Positions 34,842 to 44,122 of a stretch of DNA of 64,000 nt are shown here, piece by piece (positions within the stretch are counted from its first letter, which is position 1; the number at the start of each line of letters is the position of its first letter). The notes below the pieces were generated by a model that was not told where the DNA came from, made no database searches, and saw only the letters and a list, made by a program, of their open reading frames with translations. The position numbers were made by a program, and so were the translations under genes. Source of the stretch: Niabella soli DSM 19437 (lineage in GTDB: Bacteria > Bacteroidota > Bacteroidia > Chitinophagales > Chitinophagaceae); NCBI RefSeq assembly GCF_000243115.2, contig NZ_CP007035.1, positions 2,976,001-3,040,000 on the forward strand, given 5' to 3'.

Positions 34842-35003
34842 TATTATCCGGATGCAATTCAAATTTTCGCCTGAAGCGGTGATCGTTTTCGCACGTCACT
34901 TCGAGGGCAACGAGAAGTCTCCCCCGTTTTGATGAGATGTCTCTCCCAACGGTTGTCGGGGTCGACATGACGATAGCAAAAATTTGAATTGCCCCTATTA
35001 TCC
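34842..35003. mobile_element. MITE-like element with 17-bp inverted repeats and 8-bp flanking duplication
   Basis: Inverted ends GCAATTCAAATTTTCGC (34854-34870) and GCAAAAATTTGAATTGC (34976-34992) match at 16 of 17 positions. Both sides are flanked by the same 8-mer TATTATCC (34842-34849 and 34996-35003), as expected for a target-site duplication. The 105-base interior encodes nothing but has its own inverted half-sites (CGTCACTTCGA and TCGACATGACG). It sits exactly between the two FG-GAP genes; one flank includes the first base of the stop codon of the upstream gene. Confidence 0.7.
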
Positions 35004-38000
35004 TATTTCGTTTGTTTTCTAAAGATCGCTAACGGAGCATTGTTTCTTGCCACTAAAATAAGTTGTCCTTTTGCGGTATTGATCACCTTAACGTCTCTTA
35101 CTTCCCCTTTCACAAACAAACCGCTTTCATTATTGGAAAGATATTGAAAGCCCGACCGGCCATCACCAATAAAACTCAGTCCATAGCTGGCATCCAGCCG
35201 CCCCACTTCCGGTTTGAACCCATAAAAATTGCCGCCCATGAAAATGTCGGGGGTCTTATCATTATTAAGGTCCGTAATTACGATCCCAAAAACGGGCGCT
35301 ATCTGTCCCATAACCGGCAACGGCATTTGCCGGAAGGTATTATTGCCCTCGTTGATGAAGACCGTCGTTTGGGTTTGATTTGCATGCAACTGAAGCGCAC
35401 CGTTCATTTCCTCCGTTGTAAACACTTCGTCAATGGATTTGCCCGCGTAATCTTTATAATACAGAAAGCGCTTCTTTAAGAGCGGCAGCTCCGTAACCAG
35501 GTCCGACTTCAGATAAAACGGGTAAGCTTTGCCGTCCGTTTTATAATATACCGGTATGCTTTCCGATCTGCCGGTGTGGAAGAAATCATTCACATACAGC
35601 GTTGCAGGGTATTGAACGCTTGCTTTTATTTTAGAGTTCAATCCAAAATTACCGGCGATGATATCGGGCTTGCCATCCTTATTTACATCGGCTACCTGTA
35701 AACAGTTCCACCATCCTGATGACTCCGGAATTTCATGACTTTTTTGAAAAGAGGTACCATCGTATTTCAAAACGGTAACGGGCATCCAGTCGCCAACGAT
35801 CACCAGTTCATTTTTTCCATCGCCGTCAATATCGGCCCACTGCGCGTCAGTAACCATCCCCAATTGGTTCAGTATCGCGGCAGCTTTATTTGTAACGTCT
35901 TCAAAAATCCCCCTACCCTTATTATGCAGCAGTGCACTATTGGGCGGCATACCATAGCTTCCGGGTATATCCCGCGCTCCAATAAAAATATCGGGCCATC
36001 CGTCCCGGTCATAGTCTATAATTTTTACACAGGAGGCATTTAAAGACAGGAAGGGTAAGGAGCTAGCCGGGGCTTTTGAAAAATTTCCTTTTCCATCATT
36101 CAGGTACAACCGGGGTCTTAAAAACACCGATCCGATTCTCTCCTGGTTGCCGCCGGAGGCAACAATAAGGTCTATATCGCCATCCTTATCCACGTCCGCG
36201 AACTGAGCGCCTATATCTTCATAATTCGCATCTTGCTCCAGTACCGGTTGTTTTAGCTGCGTGAACGGGCCTGCCGTCGTTTGTATAAAGATCTTGGCTG
36301 TATCTCCGGCAGCCCCTCCCATAAAAAAGTCTTCCAGTCCATCGCTGTTTATATCGGCAACTGCCAGTTTTGGTCCTTCGGTAGAGAGCATTTTCGGGAT
36401 CAGCCGTTCGTTGTCAAAATCAATAAACGCGTTTTCTTTGTGGGTAATAGCTCCCTGAAGCAATTCATTAGTGACCTCTTTAAAAAATGGCGGATGCGGA
36501 TCTTGCCAGGGAATGAACGGCAGGCTGGCAGCACTTTGCTTTAGCGTCAGCAAGGTATCTGCCTTAATATTTTTTAGTACCTGCACTTTTAAATTTGGCC
36601 AGCGGATAACCAGCGAGTCTATTGCATTGACGGTTCCCAAACCAAAATTCAGGACCGGTTCCACGCAGCTTTCAAAGCCCCGTTCGGGGATCGCTTCCAG
36701 CACCTGCATTTGATTTTTGGCGTAGAGCGTTACCCTTGAGCCTACGCCAAAAGTGTTCATACCTTCGCCCTGTAATTGCACTTTTAAATAATGATGCTGC
36801 AGCACCTCGCTTGCTTTGTTGCGATACACAAACGCTTCCATATTCTCATTATTCACTACAAGATCCAAATCTCCATCTCCATCCAGATCACCATAAGCGG
36901 CACCATTGCTAAAGCTTGGCGTTGCCAATCCCAGGAGGGTACTTGCATTTTTAAAGGTCAGGTTCTTATTGTTTAAAAAACCATAGTTGGGAATGGGAGT
37001 GGAGGGAAGCTTTGCCAGTATCGCCTTAAAGTCGAATTTGCCCGCTTGTTTTACCTGTTTGAGCAAATCGATCCCACCAAAATAATCCAGGAAATCCTGG
37101 TTGGTGAGGTCCTTGCTGATCCCGTTGCTGACAAAAATATCTTTCCAGCCGTCGTTGTTAAAGTCGAAGCTAAGGGCACCCCAGCTCCAGTCGGTAGCCT
37201 CTATGCCTGCCAGTTGCGCAATTTCGCTAAAGGTACCATTACCATTATTTAACTGTAAACAATTCTCGGTAAACTGATGATGAAAATCGTTTTGCAGTTT
37301 TGCATTAAAAACATCATAATCATCAAAGCGGGTCATTTCCTTTAGCCGCTTGTCCCCTTCGGGCAGCATATCGGTGGTAAATACATCCAGCCAGCCATCG
37401 TTGTTGATGTCCATCATATCACTTCCCATAGAAGCCTGGCTCATGTGCCCCAGCGCGTCGTCCGACACTTCTTTAAACGTACCATTTTTTTGATTGATAT
37501 ACACATAATCTTTCTCAAAAAAATCATTGCTTACATATAGATCCTCCCAGCCGTCGTTATTTAGATCTCCAACAGTGATGCCCAATCCAAATCCTATTTC
37601 ACTGCCATAAATATTGGCCTGCGCGCTTACGTCGGCAAAGTGCCCGTTATCATTTCTGTATAGCCGGTGACCGCCGTTCGGACTTCTGATGTTCCGCAGG
37701 TTCTTGTTATACCCAAAACTTTCAATAGGCCGGTAACTGTTGTTCAATACAAAACAGTCCAGGTCCCCGTCATGATCATAATCAAAAAAAACAGCCTGGG
37801 TGCTCAGGCCCGTATCGTCCAACCCGTAGGCATGCGCTTCTTCTTTAAACGTACCATCCTTTTGATTTATATAGAGCTCATTGGCCCGGTCATCGCCCTT
37901 AATATCTCCGCTATTGCTAATATAAATATCCAGCCAACCATCGCCATTCACATCCGCCATGGTAACGCCGGTATGCCATTTATGAATGCCTTTGACGCCC

Positions 38001-38332
38001 GCTTTAGCGGTAATATCTTCAAACTTCCAGTTGCCTTTATTCAGGTATAGTTTGCAATCGCTCTGGTTGGAAGTAAAGAATACATCCGGTTTGCCGTCGT
38101 TGTTGATATCTCCAATGGCCACGCCGCCGCCGTTATAAAAATTACGGTATCCAAAAACATTGAAGCCCAGGGTGTCAATTACCTTATTGTTAAAGCGGAT
38201 CCCGGTTGCGGCTGATGGTTGTAGCTCAAACAGGTTTTCAAGCTTTTCATCTGCTGCATCCTTCGCTGCCGGTGCTTTACAGGACCCCAAAAGAAATAAA
38301 GTTATAACGGAGAGAAAAGTAACGGTCTTCAT
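35003..38332 (-). CDS. FG-GAP/VCBS-repeat lipoprotein with ASPIC/UnbV domain (first of a pair)
   Basis: Exported lipoprotein of 1109 residues (Cys18 in FLLGSC). FG-GAP/VCBS calcium loops recur (IGDINNDGKPDVFF, MADVNGDGWLDIYI, YGDLDGDGDLDLVV, ADVDKDGDIDLIV, ADIDGDGKNELVIV), with an ASPIC/UnbV segment near residues 505-590 (NTFGVGSRVTLYAKN, ERGFESCVEPVLNFGLG). Same length and layout as the following gene, so an old tandem duplication. It follows SusD by 75 bases, but a terminator-like palindrome fills that gap, so its expression may be lower than that of SusC/SusD. Confidence 0.92.
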   Translation of the reverse strand: MKTVTFLSVITLFLLGSCKAPAAKDAADEKLENLFELQPSAATGIRFNNKVIDTLGFNVFGYRNFYNGGGVAIGDINNDGKPDVFFTSNQSDCKLYLNKGNWKFEDITAKAGVKGIHKWHTGVTMADVNGDGWLDIYISNSGDIKGDDRANELYINQKDGTFKEEAHAYGLDDTGLSTQAVFFDYDHDGDLDCFVLNNSYRPIESFGYNKNLRNIRSPNGGHRLYRNDNGHFADVSAQANIYGSEIGFGLGITVGDLNNDGWEDLYVSNDFFEKDYVYINQKNGTFKEVSDDALGHMSQASMGSDMMDINNDGWLDVFTTDMLPEGDKRLKEMTRFDDYDVFNAKLQNDFHHQFTENCLQLNNGNGTFSEIAQLAGIEATDWSWGALSFDFNNDGWKDIFVSNGISKDLTNQDFLDYFGGIDLLKQVKQAGKFDFKAILAKLPSTPIPNYGFLNNKNLTFKNASTLLGLATPSFSNGAAYGDLDGDGDLDLVVNNENMEAFVYRNKASEVLQHHYLKVQLQGEGMNTFGVGSRVTLYAKNQMQVLEAIPERGFESCVEPVLNFGLGTVNAIDSLVIRWPNLKVQVLKNIKADTLLTLKQSAASLPFIPWQDPHPPFFKEVTNELLQGAITHKENAFIDFDNERLIPKMLSTEGPKLAVADINSDGLEDFFMGGAAGDTAKIFIQTTAGPFTQLKQPVLEQDANYEDIGAQFADVDKDGDIDLIVASGGNQERIGSVFLRPRLYLNDGKGNFSKAPASSLPFLSLNASCVKIIDYDRDGWPDIFIGARDIPGSYGMPPNSALLHNKGRGIFEDVTNKAAAILNQLGMVTDAQWADIDGDGKNELVIVGDWMPVTVLKYDGTSFQKSHEIPESSGWWNCLQVADVNKDGKPDIIAGNFGLNSKIKASVQYPATLYVNDFFHTGRSESIPVYYKTDGKAYPFYLKSDLVTELPLLKKRFLYYKDYAGKSIDEVFTTEEMNGALQLHANQTQTTVFINEGNNTFRQMPLPVMGQIAPVFGIVITDLNNDKTPDIFMGGNFYGFKPEVGRLDASYGLSFIGDGRSGFQYLSNNESGLFVKGEVRDVKVINTAKGQLILVARNNAPLAIFRKQTK

Positions 38333-38339
38333 TGCTGAT

Positions 38340-38376
38340 AAAAAAATTGAAGCAATAATTTAAATTATTGCTTCAA
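38340..38376 (-). terminator. perfect 30-base palindrome plus T-run inside the Sus operon
   Basis: TTGAAGCAATAATTT joined directly to AAATTATTGCTTCAA, followed on the minus strand by seven T and then, 7 bases later, the ATG of the first FG-GAP gene. The shape is that of an intrinsic terminator, though the stem is A/T-rich and needs a few bases opened for a loop. It lies after SusD, so it may act as a partial terminator or an RNA processing/stability site that sets the SusCD to FG-GAP ratio. Confidence 0.75.
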
Positions 38377-38407
38377 TAAAAATAGGTTAAAATATAATTA
38401 ATAAATC

Positions 38408-40084
38408 CTAGTACCCGGGATTTTGAACAAGCCCCGAATTAGCTGTCATTTGCTGAGCCGGGATCGGGAACACCATAGTATGCTGATCAGGATCCTTGGC
38501 TTTACCCGGCACCCTGGCCCTTGTAAAGTAGTCGCCATTGCCCGCTACTTCATACCGGATCAGATCATCGCGGCGCACGCCTTCATAAGCCATCTCGCGG
38601 CCTTTTTCTGCCAACAAGGTAGTGAGATTAATCGTAGTAAGGTTGAAGGAAGAGTTACCGCCGTAGGCCCTTGTACGCAATTGATTCACCAGAGGCAACG
38701 CTGCCCCCGGGTTACCTAAACGGATCTGGGCCTCTGCCTTTATAAGTAAGATCTCTGCCAGGCGGAAAATGATAATATCGTTATCCATATCATTGCCGCT
38801 TTTACCGGAATTGGGGCTGGGAAAGTATTTGATATTCCGCACTCCGGCCAGGCGGCCCTGGGCGCTCGGATCAGAAAACAAAGTGAAATTAGGGTTAAAG
38901 GCCAGGGGGAACCCGGTCTGCGCATCCAATATATAATTAGCTGAAGGCCCGGCAACCACCACGTTTTGCGAAGGCGGGTAATTGTAAGTACCTATAAATT
39001 GCTGCCCTATCAACCACTGGCCGCTGCGCATATCCCTGTAAGTTCGCAAGGTATTGCTGCCGCTTGCGGCATAGGAGGAAGTGGTATCGAAATTATTATA
39101 GAAATCAGCGGCCGAGCAGAAGCCATTCCACAAATTGGCCCCGGTAGACATTCCAAAAGCCAGGTAGCTTTGATAATGTAAAATAGCATTCTCCCAGCTA
39201 CTCACTTTGTTGTTGATATGATCGGTAACTACGGCAAAAATATTTTCGGTGCTGGAGGGTCCATTGGTAGGCGCAAAATTGTCGAAATAATTGCTCATCA
39301 ATGAATACTTATTGGAAAGCAGGATGGAATCGCAATAATCGCTGGCCTTCTGCCAGGCCGGTGTGCCCGCGGTATAGCTCAACCCCGGTTTTCCTGTAAG
39401 CACCTGGGCGTTCAGATACATCCTGGCCAATAAAGCAAAAGCAAAATACCTGGTAACCTTTCCGTATGTGGAGGCATCCACGGTAGTGGTAAGATAAGGA
39501 AGACTGCTCTGTACTTCTGATACAATGAAATTAAAAACATCCGCCCGGGCTTTTGTGGGGCTGGTAGTGCTGGTGGTGGTGTCTGTAACGATCGGGATAT
39601 TCCCAAATACATCCATCGCCATAAAATAATAATAAGCGCGCAATGTTTTTACCTGGGCCAAAATAACCGGCAAGGAAGATGGCGCCGGCTTAATACCGTT
39701 TACAGCGGTGATGATATTGTTACAACTGCTGATGGCATTAAAAATATCATTCCAGCCATTATTCCAGTTGCTGTTCGTCTTTTCGTAAGTATGCTTCCAA
39801 AGGGCATCCCAGTGGCCGGCATCTCCCCAGTCGTTACCACGGGTAGGCACCACAATATCATCCGCCGTGCACTCCAGCATGGTAGCAATACCGGCGTCTA
39901 TGGCCGAAATAGAATTAAACCCCCCATATGCTGGCGCCACACCGGCAGTGATCTGGTCCGGTGTTTGCCAATAGGAACCGCTTCCTACGACACTGTAGGT
40001 TTTTACATCCAGTTTCGTACATGAGTTTAGCGCAATCATTCCCAGCAAACCCACACACAAACCTTTAAATATTTTATTGTTCAT
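38408..40084 (-). CDS. SusD/RagB-family surface lipoprotein (system 2)
   Basis: Lipoprotein of 558 residues (Cys22 in ALNSC). SusD hallmarks: paired helices with LKTLRAYYYFMAMDVFGNIP, FALLARMYLNAQVL, the FRLAEILLIKAEAQIRLG segment, LAEKGREMAYEGVRRDDLIRYE and the ending VFPIPAQQMTANSGLVQNPGY. Follows its SusC by 36 bases. Lies upstream of the two FG-GAP lipoprotein genes. Confidence 0.95.
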   Translation of the reverse strand: MNNKIFKGLCVGLLGMIALNSCTKLDVKTYSVVGSGSYWQTPDQITAGVAPAYGGFNSISAIDAGIATMLECTADDIVVPTRGNDWGDAGHWDALWKHTYEKTNSNWNNGWNDIFNAISSCNNIITAVNGIKPAPSSLPVILAQVKTLRAYYYFMAMDVFGNIPIVTDTTTSTTSPTKARADVFNFIVSEVQSSLPYLTTTVDASTYGKVTRYFAFALLARMYLNAQVLTGKPGLSYTAGTPAWQKASDYCDSILLSNKYSLMSNYFDNFAPTNGPSSTENIFAVVTDHINNKVSSWENAILHYQSYLAFGMSTGANLWNGFCSAADFYNNFDTTSSYAASGSNTLRTYRDMRSGQWLIGQQFIGTYNYPPSQNVVVAGPSANYILDAQTGFPLAFNPNFTLFSDPSAQGRLAGVRNIKYFPSPNSGKSGNDMDNDIIIFRLAEILLIKAEAQIRLGNPGAALPLVNQLRTRAYGGNSSFNLTTINLTTLLAEKGREMAYEGVRRDDLIRYEVAGNGDYFTRARVPGKAKDPDQHTMVFPIPAQQMTANSGLVQNPGY

Positions 40085-40120
40085 TTTATATCAATTTAGT
40101 TAATTAAAGTTTGCCATTTT

Positions 40121-43100
40121 TTATTTAAAGCTTGTTGTAAACCCTAAAGTAAAGGAACGGGTTTTGGGATAATAAGCATCTCCTTGGTTCCCACCGGTAT
40201 AGGAAGCATCTATATATGACTGAGTGCCCGACACATGGATTTCCGGATCCAGCCCTTTATAAGGAGTGATCACAAATACATTGTTCGCTGCAAAGAACAC
40301 TTTTAAATTCTGGAACATCCGGGTGGGTTTGAAGTTGTACGCCAAATTCAGGTTATCCAGCCGCAAATAACCGGCTTTTTCCAGCCAGTGGTCCGAGGCC
40401 ACCGGGCTGTTGCTGATCCCGTTTGTTAAGGCCGCCACGGTACCATTGTTACCGCCAAAACGGTTAATATTATCCAGGGTCATATTGGTATTGTTATAAA
40501 TCTTAGCCCCACTTACGCCCCTGAAGAAGAAACCCAGCGCCCAATTCTTATAGGTAAGATCTGTCCGGAATCCATAGGTAAATTTAGGAGCCGGATCTAT
40601 ATAATATAATTTTGCCTTGGTATTATCCGTGGTGGTGGTACCATCACCCATATCGAACAATTCGTTTCCTTTGGAATCCAATCCAACATAATGGGCCATG
40701 TAAAATATATTGGGCGTATAACCACTCACAATATACGTAATGGGCGCACCGCTCAACCCCCGTCCCTGGGCACTTCCCTGGGGAATAGAAGGGGTGGAAA
40801 GATCAAATACCGCAAACCCGTTATCATATTTCCCTGAAAGACTGGTGATCATAGTTTTAACCGTGCTGAACTGTCCGCCAACATTCCAGGAGAAATCGGA
40901 CTTCCGTACAACGGCATAATTCAATGCTGCCTCCACCCCTTTATTGGTCAGCGTACCCACGTTGGCCAACACCGTGTTTACCACGTTACCGGGGCTTGGA
41001 AAGGGCAACGTGTAGTTATACAGGAGCTTTTTACTGATATCATTGAAATAGTTGATATTACCGGTAAGGCGATTATTAAGAATTCCAAAATCCAACGCAA
41101 CATTACGGCCATTTCTCTGTTCCCACTGAAGGTTAGGGTTGGCATTCTGAGTAGGAGCATAGGCGGTCAGCCATTGGTTACTGGCAGCATCGTAAAATGA
41201 TTTAGCACCAGTAATAGGAACCCCATATAACCTATACTTTGAATAAGGAAAAATATTCTCCTGGTCACCCGTAATACCCCAGCCGGCAGATAATTTCAGT
41301 TCATTGATCCAGGAAGCATTCTTCAGGAAATTTTCCCGGCTCAGCCGCCACGCAACAGATGCTGATGGGAAGGTTCCCCATTCCTTACCCAGTTTGGAAG
41401 AACCATCCTGGCGCACACTGGCTGTTACATAGTATTTCTGATCCCAGTTATACAGGAACCTGCCCAGGAAGGAAATCAACTTATACTCCTCTTTATAAGA
41501 ATCGGCCGTTTGAAAGGCTTTTGGCGCTGCGCCCAGGTTCCAGGCGCCCAGGTTATCCAATAGCATTTGGCTGGCTCCCGGATCGTAATAATCGTGAGAA
41601 TAGTAGTTATATTCGTAAACAGCAGTGGCATTAAAATTGCTCTTGCCCCAACTGTTCACATAGTTTAAATGAAAGTCTCCATGCTTGGAGTCATAATTTT
41701 CCGTTTTTAAATTGGCCGAGTTGGTATTGTTAACCACCGGGAATACGGGTTGAAAAAATTCTGTTTGGTTATTAAAATAATTCAACGCCCCCAGTACGCC
41801 AAAGCTGAAACTTTTGAACAGTTGGTAATCCACTTTGCCGGTGAGGACGGTTAATTTTTCAACGCCTTTATTGGTAGTAAGCATTTGCGTCTGAACCGGG
41901 TTCTGCATAGCAAAATCAAAATAAGAATAATAGGACCCGTCGGAGTTATATACAGGATAAACCGGGGGGGTGCTATACGCATAATAAAAGATAGGCGGAT
42001 TTACCAGTTTCCTGTTGGTAACCGTATTCACTCCGCTTACATAAATAGTCAATTTATCATCCAGCGCTTTCTGCTGTGCATTGAAGCGCAAGCCTACCTG
42101 TTCTTTCCCGGTATTGATCACGATACCGTCCTGTTTCAGATAGGTACCCGAAGCGCGGTAGTTAAACCCGCCCGATCCGCCTGAAATAGAAAGAGCATGA
42201 TTGGTGGAAAGCGCCGTACGCAATAATGCATCCTGCCAGTTCGTATTGGCTCCTTTGTCAAAACCCTGGATGGTAGAGTCTATTTTCCCTTGGGAATTGC
42301 CATTGATCTGCCCCAGTTTGGTAACACCTGCGATCCATTGGTCGCGGTTAGCCATATCATATGTTTTGGCAACCTTGTCCACACTTACAGATCCTGTATA
42401 AGAAACCTGGGTTCTGCCGGCCGCGCCCTTTTTCAGGATTACGTTAATAACGCCGTTGGATCCCCTGGAACCATAAATGGCGCTGGCAGAGGCGTCTTTT
42501 AACACGTCAATGGAAGCAATATCGTCTGAAGGGATATTGGCAAATTGATTGGGGTCATCCAAAGGAACCCCATCTACTACGATCAATGGCGACTGTCCGC
42601 CCGATAGAGAAGTCTGACCTCTTAACCGTATAGATATCCCCGCATTGGGGTCACCACCTGGAATCGTCACCACCAGACCCGGTACTTTACCCTGGATAGC
42701 CTGTGCTGTATTTTGCAGGTTACCCGTTGTAAAATCTTTTGCCGAAACCTGCGCAACTGATCCGGTCACATCTTTTTTACGGGCGGTACCATAGCCGATC
42801 ACCACCACTTCGTTTAAGCCGGCTGCTGAGGACACCAGTCCCACCAATATGCTGTCTTTTCCAGCAATAGTTACGGTTTGATCGGCATAGCCCACAAAGG
42901 ATACCTCCAGGCTTTTGGTATTGGCAGGTACCGACATCGAAAAGGTACCGTCGGGCTTGCTGACCGTTCCCAATGCGGCTCCTTTTACCTGAACAGACGC
43001 TCCCTGGATCGGGGACCCGTCCTTTGAATCATACACACGTCCTGCGACGGGTTTATTTTGCGCACTTGCTGAAAGGGTACCTAAAAACAGTACGGATGCC

Positions 43101-43132
43101 AGTATTGCTCTGCGCAATCGTTTGCATAACAT
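40121..43132 (-). CDS. SusC/RagA-family TonB-dependent transporter (system 2)
   Basis: Outer-membrane transporter of 1003 residues without an STN domain: signal peptide (cleavage near ASAQ, residue 25), carboxypeptidase-D-like domain at about 27-110 (VAGRVYDSKDGSPIQGASV), plug from about 115 (VVIGYGTARKKDVTGSV, SIRLRGQTSLSGGQSPLIV, DIASIDVLKDASASAIYGSRG) and the barrel ending SFTLGFTTSFK. Lacking STN, it should be controlled by a one-component regulator; the NUDIX-type regulator gene lies 192 bases upstream in the same direction. Confidence 0.96.
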   Translation of the reverse strand: MLCKRLRRAILASVLFLGTLSASAQNKPVAGRVYDSKDGSPIQGASVQVKGAALGTVSKPDGTFSMSVPANTKSLEVSFVGYADQTVTIAGKDSILVGLVSSAAGLNEVVVIGYGTARKKDVTGSVAQVSAKDFTTGNLQNTAQAIQGKVPGLVVTIPGGDPNAGISIRLRGQTSLSGGQSPLIVVDGVPLDDPNQFANIPSDDIASIDVLKDASASAIYGSRGSNGVINVILKKGAAGRTQVSYTGSVSVDKVAKTYDMANRDQWIAGVTKLGQINGNSQGKIDSTIQGFDKGANTNWQDALLRTALSTNHALSISGGSGGFNYRASGTYLKQDGIVINTGKEQVGLRFNAQQKALDDKLTIYVSGVNTVTNRKLVNPPIFYYAYSTPPVYPVYNSDGSYYSYFDFAMQNPVQTQMLTTNKGVEKLTVLTGKVDYQLFKSFSFGVLGALNYFNNQTEFFQPVFPVVNNTNSANLKTENYDSKHGDFHLNYVNSWGKSNFNATAVYEYNYYSHDYYDPGASQMLLDNLGAWNLGAAPKAFQTADSYKEEYKLISFLGRFLYNWDQKYYVTASVRQDGSSKLGKEWGTFPSASVAWRLSRENFLKNASWINELKLSAGWGITGDQENIFPYSKYRLYGVPITGAKSFYDAASNQWLTAYAPTQNANPNLQWEQRNGRNVALDFGILNNRLTGNINYFNDISKKLLYNYTLPFPSPGNVVNTVLANVGTLTNKGVEAALNYAVVRKSDFSWNVGGQFSTVKTMITSLSGKYDNGFAVFDLSTPSIPQGSAQGRGLSGAPITYIVSGYTPNIFYMAHYVGLDSKGNELFDMGDGTTTTDNTKAKLYYIDPAPKFTYGFRTDLTYKNWALGFFFRGVSGAKIYNNTNMTLDNINRFGGNNGTVAALTNGISNSPVASDHWLEKAGYLRLDNLNLAYNFKPTRMFQNLKVFFAANNVFVITPYKGLDPEIHVSGTQSYIDASYTGGNQGDAYYPKTRSFTLGFTTSFK

Positions 43133-43201
43133 AAGCTTATTTTTTATTTATAAAAAACCAATAACTACAATACTCTGATCGAAACACGGCAAAGGACGAA
43201 A

Positions 43202-43209
43202 CAAACATA
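43202..43209 (-). promoter_or_regulatory. predicted -7 box of SusC system 2
   Basis: TATGTTTG on the minus strand fits TAnnTTTG; predicted start about 65 bases before the SusC ATG. The presence of a separate promoter, after a T-rich end of the regulator gene, suggests that regulator and transporter are separate units. Confidence 0.5.
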
Positions 43210-43299
43210 AACGTCAATAATCACAGACAGCACTTCTCATGTATCAATGTGTAACAACTACACATTCTATATCAAAAATAGGGATTATTTTTAATTTGC

Positions 43300-43326
43300 A
43301 AAAAAAAAGTTAAGAAAGGACTAACT
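43300..43326 (-). terminator. weak terminator at the 3' end of the NUDIX regulator gene
   Basis: Minus strand: AGTTA, 9-base loop, TAACT, then nine T. The stem begins inside the stop codon region. Short stem, so only tentative. Confidence 0.4.
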
Positions 43327-44014
43327 ACTTGAGATGCTTCTTATTAAACCGGTATAATTTACCCGGCCGGTGCGATACATTATCTTCCATTTCATTAAGG
43401 TCCACCAGCCATTTTTTGATGGTGATCTTCTTCCGGAAGTTGCGGCGGTCGAGGGTTGTGGCCAAAATCGCTTCATATAATTCCTGCAGTTCCCGCAAAG
43501 AGAATTTTTCGTTTAAAAGGTTGTGCACTACGGGGTGTTCTTCTATCTGGCCCCTCAGGTGTTCCAGGCAGGTATTCAGTATTTCCTTATGGTCAAAGGC
43601 CAGTTTACCGATCGTTTGTACCGGGTGCCAGTGCAGGTCATTATTGTCGATCTTCAGTTTATGGCTGTTAATATTGATCAGTGAATAATAAGCCGTTGAT
43701 ACCACCCTTCCGGAAGGGTGTCGCTTTACCGCGCCAAAAGTGTGCACCTGTTGTAAATACACGTCATCCAGATCGGTGCGCTCCTTTAAAATACGGTAGG
43801 AAGCCTCATCCAGGTCTTCATCAGGACGTACCAGGTCGCCCAAAAGGGAATACAGGCTGGCAAACTCTTTTAAGTCAGACTTTATCAGCAGCACTTTCAG
43901 CTCCTTTTCTTCATATCCGAAAATTACACAGTCTACTGATACAGCAATTTTAAAATATTCAAGGTGACTGCTTTTTTCAAGCGCCGCCGTTTTAAGGTTT
44001 CCGATTTGGGTCAT
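43325..44014 (-). CDS. NUDIX-winged-helix transcriptional regulator (NrtR/AraR-like)
   Basis: Protein of 229 residues: an N-terminal NUDIX domain (about 20-150: VSVDCVIFGYEEKELKVLLI, LLGDLVRPDEDLDEASYRIL) and a C-terminal winged helix (about 160-229: FSLRELQELYEAIL, RRNFRKKI). The NUDIX box is degenerate: the REuxEExGu part reads RILKERTDL, losing two catalytic Glu and the Gly, so it should bind but not hydrolyse its ligand. In Bacteroidota such proteins control sugar-use genes. Located just upstream of the second SusC gene, it is the probable regulator of that locus. Confidence 0.9.
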   Translation of the reverse strand: MTQIGNLKTAALEKSSHLEYFKIAVSVDCVIFGYEEKELKVLLIKSDLKEFASLYSLLGDLVRPDEDLDEASYRILKERTDLDDVYLQQVHTFGAVKRHPSGRVVSTAYYSLININSHKLKIDNNDLHWHPVQTIGKLAFDHKEILNTCLEHLRGQIEEHPVVHNLLNEKFSLRELQELYEAILATTLDRRNFRKKITIKKWLVDLNEMEDNVSHRPGKLYRFNKKHLK

Positions 44015-44033
44015 GGTTTTAGGTACTTCTCAA

Positions 44034-44041
44034 CAAATGTA
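44034..44041 (-). promoter_or_regulatory. predicted -7 box of the NUDIX regulator gene
   Basis: TACATTTG on the minus strand; predicted start about 14 bases before the ATG. Confidence 0.5.
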
Positions 44042-44122
44042 ATCAATTGATGTGTTATTTATACATAACCGTCTTTGCGGAATATTCAACATTTTTAGCA
44101 TTTGCCTCTTTCGGTGAAAACA

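Noticed and set aside
34831-34968. 46-codon N-terminal extension of the second FG-GAP protein
   Set aside because: It translates the MITE-like element and gives no signal peptide; the ATG at 34830 gives a proper lipoprotein signal.
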